DNA of 64,000 nt from Scortum barcoo (Eukaryota; Chordata; Actinopteri; Centrarchiformes; Terapontidae). Position 1 is the stretch's first letter. Every line of letters starts with the position of its first letter. Location of the stretch: positions 21,362,086 to 21,426,085 of the forward strand of contig CM041550.1 in the NCBI GenBank assembly GCA_023238725.1, written 5' to 3'. The position numbers and the translations under genes were made by a program. Positions 56,990 to 64,000 of the stretch are shown here, piece after piece. The notes under the pieces were generated by a model. It was given only the letters and a program-made list of their open reading frames with translations, searched no databases and was not told the DNA's origin.

Positions 56990-58578
56990 TCACATGGAAT
57001 GGACACGTTTTAATGTCTTATTAGAGGATTGTTTTTGGATCCGGCTCAATCCTTCACTGAGGTTCTTATTCCAGGAAAACAACTTTATAAATCTGAATTA
57101 TAAAGACATAGACCATATTCTATCTGAAACTCAATAAATAATTATTAAAATAGTGCCTCAGAGATTGGAAAGAGTTTTTTAAGAACAAGTATACAAAGAC
57201 AGAGAATGATTTTGTAAGAGCAGGAGGCCCTCCATTACATTAGAGGGGCACTTATTGTTACAGCCACTCTCTTCATGGATGCTGAAGAGGCTTTCTATAG
57301 GACAGAATGGCCATATTTATCAGAAACCCAAAGACTTGGTTTGGTCCTATTTTAACAGGTGGCTACCTTGTTAAACATTATTGTTGCCAGCAGTCAAGTA
57401 AAAATGTAGAAACAACTATAGCAGGCAGGGTAAATTGCATCAAAATTAACTTGCTTCCATGCTTTCTGTATCTTTTCCAATGTCTGCCAATCTTTTTACC
57501 CATTTTCTTTTTTTTGTGTTATAAACAAACTAATTTCATCTTTTATATGGAAAGGCAAGACTCCCAGGATAAGAGGTCCATAGGTGGTTTTTCACTCCCT
57601 AACTTAAGACTCTACTATTAGGCAGCTAACATACACAAAATGACTCTCTGGATCCAAGAACCTGAATTAAAGTGGTGCAAACTGGAAGCTAAATCATGTT
57701 CTACCTCACTTTTAGCTCTGCTTACTTCGAAGTTGCCCTTTCAATCATCCCAGTTTACATGTAACCCAATTGTCGTCTCCACCTTTAAAATTTGGTCTCA
57801 ATTTAGATATACTTTTGGACTCCAGGGATTGTCCAATCACAGCCCCATCCATATTTATCACCTCTTCCTTCCTCCCAGCACAGACCCAGCCTTTTTTTCT
57901 ATGGCAGAGTTCAGGCCGGTTAAGGGACCTCTATACTAATAATGTCTTCACTAGCTTCAGTGAACTAAGTAAAAAATTCAACCTTCCAAAATCCCACCTA
58001 TTCCGATACCTCCAGATCCGTAACTTTGTTAAATCAAATAGCACCGCTTTTCCCAATATTCCACCGAACTCAGTAACTGATTCAATTCTGGACATCCCCA
58101 CAAATCAGAAAGGCCTTATCTCCAAAATGTACACCTTAATCTCCCATCTTAGTGAGACATTTGTTGATAAAATTAAGTATTTAAGTAAATAAGATTGGGA
58201 AGAAGAACTTGGCAGAGTTATAGATGACAGTGACTGGGTCTCTGCATTAACTCGAGTAAATAACAGTACATCTTGCTCCAGGCTTAATTTCATACAATTT
58301 AAGGTTGTCCACCGTATTTATTTTACCAATTCCAAAATTTATTCCAATATCGCAGATACATGCAATAGATGTCACATGACAATAAGTATTATCAGATCCT
58401 CAAATAATTAGGAAGAAAATTAAAGATAGTATCGCTTTTGCATCCTTATTAGCACGTAGAAGAATTTTGCTGGAGTGGAAGTCTCCATTTACCCCCAAAG
58501 TTTCCTTGTGGCTTAAGGACCTCATGCTGTATTTAGACCTGGAGAAAATTAAGTATATTATATATATATATATATATA
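56990..58578 (+). mobile_element. L1-like retrotransposon, degenerate, inside the MGAT5 relic
   Basis: ORF2-type reverse transcriptase remnants in L1 order: MDAEEAFYRTEWPYL (57274-57318, the DAEKAFD-type RT block), later KINLLPCFLYLFQCLPIFLP, RSIGGFSLPNLRLYY, then C-terminal blocks to about 58555, and a TA tail (58553-58578). Many frameshifts. It lies where the MGAT5 exons for the middle of the catalytic domain should be. Confidence 0.65.
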
Positions 58579-59439
58579 AAATTAATTTTATTTTGGTACA
58601 TCTATTCTCATGTTTGTTTCTCTCTCTCTAGTTTTCTTGGAATAAAATGAGGGAGCTCCCATCTGGAAGTGGAGGCAGACCTGATCTATACCGACATCAG
58701 TGGCCTTAAACAGATCCAGAAAGTACTACAGGCATTGGGTCAAATACAAATGAGCGTGAGGATCGTGCTCCTGGCACTATTTTAAAGTATTTCTGAGTCA
58801 CAGTGTGAGATGTGCACACGTGTATGTTTGGTGTGGTTGGACATTTCAGCACGCTCAAACACACAGCATTAGTGAGAGATTGATGACTCCTGGTGTTTTA
58901 GCAATTATTGCTACCAAAATGAAATTGGCCTTTCACCATTAGTTTGAAAATAACAGGAGCGCCAAGATACATAATTTTCCTAAATTTGCCTCAATTAATG
59001 GGTGTACGATATGTTTCAAATGACTCATGTACATGATGGGAAAAAATGGTGAAAAAAATTCAAAGCCAAGGTAAGATTCATCACAGTTCCACTGCCACAG
59101 ACAAGTAAGTATGAGTTCAGGATAGCAATTTAAAATGAAACGGAAAATAGTGCAGAGTGAAAAAGGATCTGTTGCAGTGGAGAAGATGTCAAGACAAGAG
59201 AGGGTCAGCAGAGAGGGAAGTCAGACCTCAGTCAAAGGGTGATTATGCTTAGATAGAGAATATAGAGAGTGGTTCTTTTTGGAAAAAGAGGAGAATCTGT
59301 TAGGTGCAATTATTTAAAATGAAGGAGATGCTGGTATTAGAAATTATTTGACCTCAGAGAGAGGAATAAAAATAAGTTTCTATGAACATAAAAGATGGAG
59401 TGGTGTGGTGATAAAATGTGAGAGAAAGGAAGTCAAAGC

Positions 59440-59845
59440 AGATGAAGAGGCATAAGAGAACTGGGACGGAAGCGGAGCAGATTCAGATGATTTTATTGAG
59501 ACTTACTGGGGGTCAAAACAGGCAGATAATGGCAGGTACAGATCGGATAGGCAGGTACAGGAACTCACCAACAAACTGGCACAGAGAACATACAAAGGGT
59601 AGGACACACAGACTGATGCAGGTAACACTCGCAGGGGGGAGAATCTAAGACAAACATATACAGACAAACTGACAAAAGAAACGAAAAGGAAGTATATATA
59701 GTGTAGTGATGGAGAAGGGTGAGGAGAGGAAAGGATACAAAATAAAACAGGAAGTGTGCATAACTTGAAACAGGCAAATACACATACAGGGAAAAAGAAT
59801 GAACACACAGAACACAATAAATGAGACACATAACTATGACAAGAA
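59440..59845 (-). mobile_element. LTR-type repeat relative of 13065-13491
   Basis: Contains gagacttactgggggtcaaa, aaaataaaacaggaagtg and ends actatgacaag; a layout common in fish nonautonomous or LTR-type repeats, and antisense in feel to the 13065 copy. Exact ends uncertain. Confidence 0.4.
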
Positions 59846-60172
59846 CATTATATTGGACATATTTCATTTGGATGTTTCAGTGTTTTCAATCAAGTGACTA
59901 TAATGTGCCTCTTAAATGGAAACTGAAATGGCATTATGTTGCAGCCACATAAGTTAATTTTCACTTATGGTCATTGTGAGAGCTGTGCTCGTCGGTGTGA
60001 ATATCATTTTTAACCCCTGAGAATGTGTGCGGAAAGATTAACTGTAAGATTTTGCTTTGACAGCGTCCCAGAGTATTGATGCCAGCATCAAGGTGGTTGT
60101 GGATTTATCAGCACTTTTGATCACATTTATAGCTTCCATATGTCCCACATGCTGAATCATTCAAGATCAAGC

Positions 60173-60600
60173 CACACTATATGACCAAACATTTATAGCC
60201 CTATAATGTATACATAAGTGTAGATTGTAAACTCTCTGAGGCCTCTTCGTTCAAATTAAAGCAAAAAAAAGAAAAAAAAAAAAAAAAAAAAAGAAAAAAG
60301 TTTTGGGGAAGGTCCTTTTCCCATACACAAAGCAGATCCATAAAATAAATAGTTTTCAGTATTTGGTGTGACCTAAACCCCATCCAGCACCTTTGGGATG
60401 AACTGGAATGGAACTGGACTGGAGGCAAAAAGCCCTTGGAGCCACTCGTTATTTCCCAGCATCCAATGTCCAACATCACCAACATGTGCCTAAACGGAGG
60501 GAAATCCCTGCAGCAGCACCATGACAACAGCAGGGTGGAGGCTGTGAGAGCAGCACATCAATGCCAATAGTTTTAGAATGACATGATCAACAATTACAGG
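60173..60600 (+). mobile_element. Decayed Tc1-like element
   Basis: Starts near cactatatgaccaaacattt and ends near ccaatagttttagaatgac. Between them a transposase C-terminal remnant has LNPIQHLWDELEW (the D/E-type PI-H block) and RVEAVRAAHQ. Poly-A at 60267-60300. The catalytic first half is gone. Confidence 0.55.
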
Positions 60601-63139
60601 CTGTAATGTTAAGGTGGCCATCTGTCCTTCTGTTCAGTTTCGTGGCATGTGTGTGTGTGAATTTTGCAGACATAAATACAAGTCTGATGTGTGTGTTAAC
60701 ATGTTTATCCTTCAGTCAGATGTAAGATTCGTGTTCTGGACTCTTTTGGCACTGAGCCAGACTTCAATCATGCAGCTTAGGCACAAAAACACAACGTGAA
60801 CAGTTCATTTGGCCGGCTCCACCTTGTCCCGATGCAGTTCTACACCATGTTTCGTATGCGGCTACTTTGAAAATTTATAGAATTTAATTAAAAATTAAAC
60901 AACTGGATACTGATCAGTAAAACTCTTAAACAAAGAAATCATAGCTGCAAGATTTTCTAGAAACTTTCAAAGAATCTATCTTAATTAATGTGCATGAGCA
61001 GCTCACACGGAAGACAACACATTCCTGGGCTTCGTGGTGCAGCACCACCTGAGCACTGAATAAATTGAGCGTCTCGAGTCTACCAAAAGACAAAATCAAG
61101 CTCTTGTATACGGCAAGAAGGCGACGTTTTGGGAGGTAACAATGGACATGATGTACCAATATTGATTTGAGAAAATATCAACCAGTTCTAGTTTAAGGGT
61201 GGCTGCAGAGAAAGAAAGTGTAAAAGAAAGTATAAAACCTGACAAACAAGCCATGAAATGAAGGTAAAAAGAGTTTTGATTATTATTATATGCCTTGAAT
61301 ATAACACTAGATGTTTAGTGGTCTCTTGGCCTCTCCATTTTTATTCAGAAGTGCACATAAATTACACACTTGTCAAGGGAGATACACAATTTGTGCCATA
61401 CACACTGACCGTCAGGCAATTCTTCCTTTCCTTCATTTGCTGTTACACTGCAGAGTAAAGGGGCTTATCTGAACGTCATCCACAAGCACTTGGAGATGCA
61501 TGGGACGGTTGATAACGGTGCTCTGATTCCAAGTGAGTGTGTGTGAGGGATCAGTCAGTGGCTTCACGATCAGTTCACAAACCCTCATGCTCCAAATATT
61601 CTGTATATTTACACAAGTGTTTAGTTGATTTTGGCTTTAGTTCCTCATTTTAGAGCCCACTGGTGCAAGTGTTCAAACAATGATAACTGCTAGATGGACC
61701 CCTCTAATAGGTTTTCTCTTTCTAATGACCTTATTTAAACTAATGCCACAAACTGAGCTTTTATTTTAGCTTCTAACCTAAGCTCTTGGATATAAACCTT
61801 TCTTACCAAATGTTTTGGGTTTTATGATTTTTTTTTCAAGAACATTAAAACTGGTTGTAGTGTTTGACACATCTCAACTCCTAGCCAGTGAAAAGGGATC
61901 TGAAAAGGGATCTTGAGGCTTTTATTTAGCAGGACGAGGGAACGGATGCTGGTCTGTCCTGGCTGAAGGTAACAGAGAGGCTTTTCAGTCCTTCAACCCT
62001 CTAATGCTGCCACATTGTCTTTTCTCAAGGAGAAAGCACTGCTACAAAACTAGATGATAAGATAGAACCAATGATATAAAGGGAAATGTTTTGTAGAGTG
62101 CAGCCATTCAATATACTCTTTTATAAGAAAATCTCAGATATATTTAAATATATTTTTTATGGCTCATAGGTCGATTCAAGGCTTTCCTGACTGAGAGATT
62201 GACTAGTTTGTTCTGACAAGAATAAAAAGGGGGCTGTTAACTATATAAGACATTATTACTACATGTTACTTTATTGTACTTAATCACCTGTTTTCTTTGC
62301 TCATTGTTCATATGCACAGTATGTACAATATCTTATTGTGCATGCAGACTTTATGTGAGCAGCTTCAACCTAAATTTTGTATGTCCACATCCATGAGAAA
62401 ATTATGAATGAAGAGCTGGCTTCATGCATTGTCCTAGTGTTGGCTGGCACCATGTGGCCACAGCAAAGAAGTGCATGTGGTAACTAACCTCTTTGTGTGT
62501 TTATCAATGTTTGGACATTTTAAACAGTCTTTTATTCTTGGTCTGTTGTAGGTTTTTGTCGGATTTTCTTTACCATTTGAAGGCCCCGCCCTTTTGGAGG
62601 CCTTAGCAAATGGCTGTGCTTTTCTGAACCCCAGATTACAGAGTTCTTCAAGGACAAGCCCAACATCAGAGAGGTAAGGAGTCCTATTCAGAAAGGACTC
62701 ACTTTTACTCACTTAGGAATCTTTTTTTAACCTTAATAATCAAATAATCAAATGAACAAAATGCAATGAAGTGATAAGCTTGTTTATCCAACAGTGAAAT
62801 CAATTCACTGTATTTACCAAAGAAAGAAAATGTGTTTTTATGAACATATAAATAAAGAGCTGGCACACTTTATTAGTTTCACTGTTGGTGTATTTGTGTT
62901 GCAGGTGATATCTCAGCATCCTTAGAGCCCTACGTATAGATGGATATGCAGAACTCTACTGATGTGGAGAGAGCTCTCACTTCTATTCTCAATTAGACTG
63001 TAAGTACCCTGTAATTAAGGTTTACATCTACCTATTTCTTTAAGAGTACAATAGAAATACAGAGGAACTCAGCTTGATAAATACAGAACGGAATATTTTA
63101 TATATATCTATGACTTTATTTTTTGCATATACATTCCAG

Positions 63140-63473
63140 ATTGAGCCCTACCTTCCCTGTGAGTTCAGCTGTGAAGGGATGCTCCAGAGGGTCAACATAC
63201 TGACTGAAAAACAGGTTGGGGGAACGTTGGTTGGGGGGTTGGATAAAAGATTTCTAATTATAACAAGACTATTTTCTCCTCCTCACTTCTCATCTTGTTC
63301 TAATTTTTGGCTCAGGATTTCTGCAACAGTACAGGAAGCTGGCCGCCACTGAGCGCGCTCCAGGTTGTAAAGGCAGAGACGGGCACTTCCTGTAAACAGG
63401 TGTGCCAGAAAGTGGGGCTGATCTGTGAACCTGCATTCTTTCCACATCTTAACAGCATTAGTAATTTTGCCAA
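63140..63473 (+). CDS. MGAT5-like 3' exons, still open
   Basis: Exon 63140-63214 codes IEPYLPCEFSCEGMLQRVNI and exon 63316-63473 codes WPPLSALQVVKAETGTSCKQ, then VCQKVGLICEPAFFPHLNS. Both are open with consensus splice sites, matching the C-terminal part of the family in which CEGMLQR and ICEPSFF-type blocks are conserved. The pattern of intact exons beside broken ones is typical of recent loss or of relaxed selection, unless the breaks are assembly errors. Confidence 0.65.
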
Positions 63474-64000
63474 GTAAGTGCACACATTATTTTGCATACA
63501 CATTAATCTAGTCCCACAAATCCAAATTTACTTTCACATTTTACAAGTCTGTGTCTGACTTGTTTAGAAATGTTTTTTAGACAATATGGAGGCATCCTAC
63601 CATCTATGAAAATACACAATATTACTTACGTTTTCATAAAAAGTTGGCTATGACTCTGACTAGTTTTCAAATAAAAATGCAGTCATTTAGAGCATTTATT
63701 TTTTTTGTTTTGTTTTGTTTTTGGTGGGGAAGTGGGGAAGCACAAATATTCTGTGTTTAAGTTCAAAGTTACTGTGTAAGATATCAAAGCTTATGCAGGA
63801 AGTCCGTTTACCACCACTCAGTTACTTTGAGAACATTTAGCCTATTTCTGCTGTTGCCAGAGCTCATGAACAGTTAGTTGGTTAAAAAGAGATCCTGGTG
63901 CTTCTGTACCCATGTTCAGCCTATCGAACCTAATTTGAATGGTGGCGTTTGTTGAAGATGGTACAGACGCTGTATGTTAGTGCAGCCTCACCGGCTTAAT
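63474..64000. other. Non-coding to window edge
   Basis: No exon recognised; the MGAT5-type C-terminal exon would lie beyond the edge if present. Confidence 0.5.

Larger units (their letters stand above)
55196..63473 (+). pseudogene. MGAT5-family (GnT-V) gene, decayed
   Basis: Relative of alpha-1,6-mannosylglycoprotein beta-1,6-N-acetylglucosaminyltransferase, a Golgi enzyme adding the beta1,6 branch to N-glycans. Recognised exons: 55196-55268 (NCPLPWMD), 55581-55663 (WMLENWKSDPCYKSYGV), 55782-55901 (ESWCPVLPSR), 56141-56180, 56206-56317 (RMEGIWVEAGRSLSAKYNL), about 58640-58740 (EADLIYTDISGLKQIQKVL), 61454-61532 (HKHLEMHGTV), 62552-62673, 62905-62999, 63140-63214, 63316-63473. The last exon may continue beyond the window. 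Frameshifts lie at about 55635 and 62635; in-frame stops include 62923-62925 and one just before the 62999 donor. Exons for the catalytic centre between 58740 and 61454 are not found. It is closest to a mix of MGAT5 and MGAT5B. Confidence 0.75.

Noticed and set aside
56990..57136. Independent host gene in the 140-codon frame at 56.7-57.1 kb
   Set aside because: The latter part resembles L1 ORF2 and directly precedes recognisable RT blocks; the first part has no support.

Overview
The window looks like a teleost fish genome. It has compact spliced genes with GT-AG introns, fish-type Tc1/mariner, L1 and L2/Rex-like elements, a tRNA-headed SINE, many microsatellites, and a decayed Polinton/Maverick (adintovirus-like) element. 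No bacterial or plasmid features are seen, and no tRNA, rRNA or CRISPR array was recognised. The species cannot be fixed from the sequence alone.

Region 1 (1-2912) is mostly non-coding, with one orphan exon-like segment near 1.7 kb. Region 2 (2913-11292) is an internally deleted Polinton/Maverick bounded by inverted repeats of about 0.8 kb. Plus-strand remnants are a packaging-type ATPase, a small pX-like protein and a third minor-protein-like reading frame. Minus-strand remnants are a double-jelly-roll capsid-like (F54H12.2-type) protein and a retroviral-type integrase. A Tc1/mariner transposon (4526-6167) sits inside it. Region 3 (11293-14427) is non-coding plus an antisense LINE fragment interrupted by an LTR-like insertion.

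Region 4 (14428-49863, minus strand) is the main gene: a polycystin-1-like gene, best match pkd1l2, that I could resolve into about 44 exons. The product has a signal peptide, C-type lectin, SUEL galactose-binding lectin, REJ-like ectodomain, Thr/Pro mucin linker, GPS, PLAT and an 11-TM polycystin channel module. Nearly all exon phases fit, with two exceptions: a 5-base insertion in the mucin minisatellite breaks the frame, and the exon 22/23 junction needs a weak donor. Its introns hold a broken SAMD3-like gene copy, LINE fragments, a TTAA-flanked MITE, a hairpin MITE and a duplicated intronic block.

Region 5 (49864-55195) is intergenic. It has a long TATC array, a SINE, and locally duplicated segments that include two broken coiled-coil exons. 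Region 6 (55196-63473, plus strand) is a decayed MGAT5-family (GnT-V) gene. Several exons are recognisable and the last two are intact, but others carry frameshifts or stops, central exons are missing, and an L1 retrotransposon lies where they should be. Only the polycystin gene looks like a possibly functional host gene; the rest is mainly relics.
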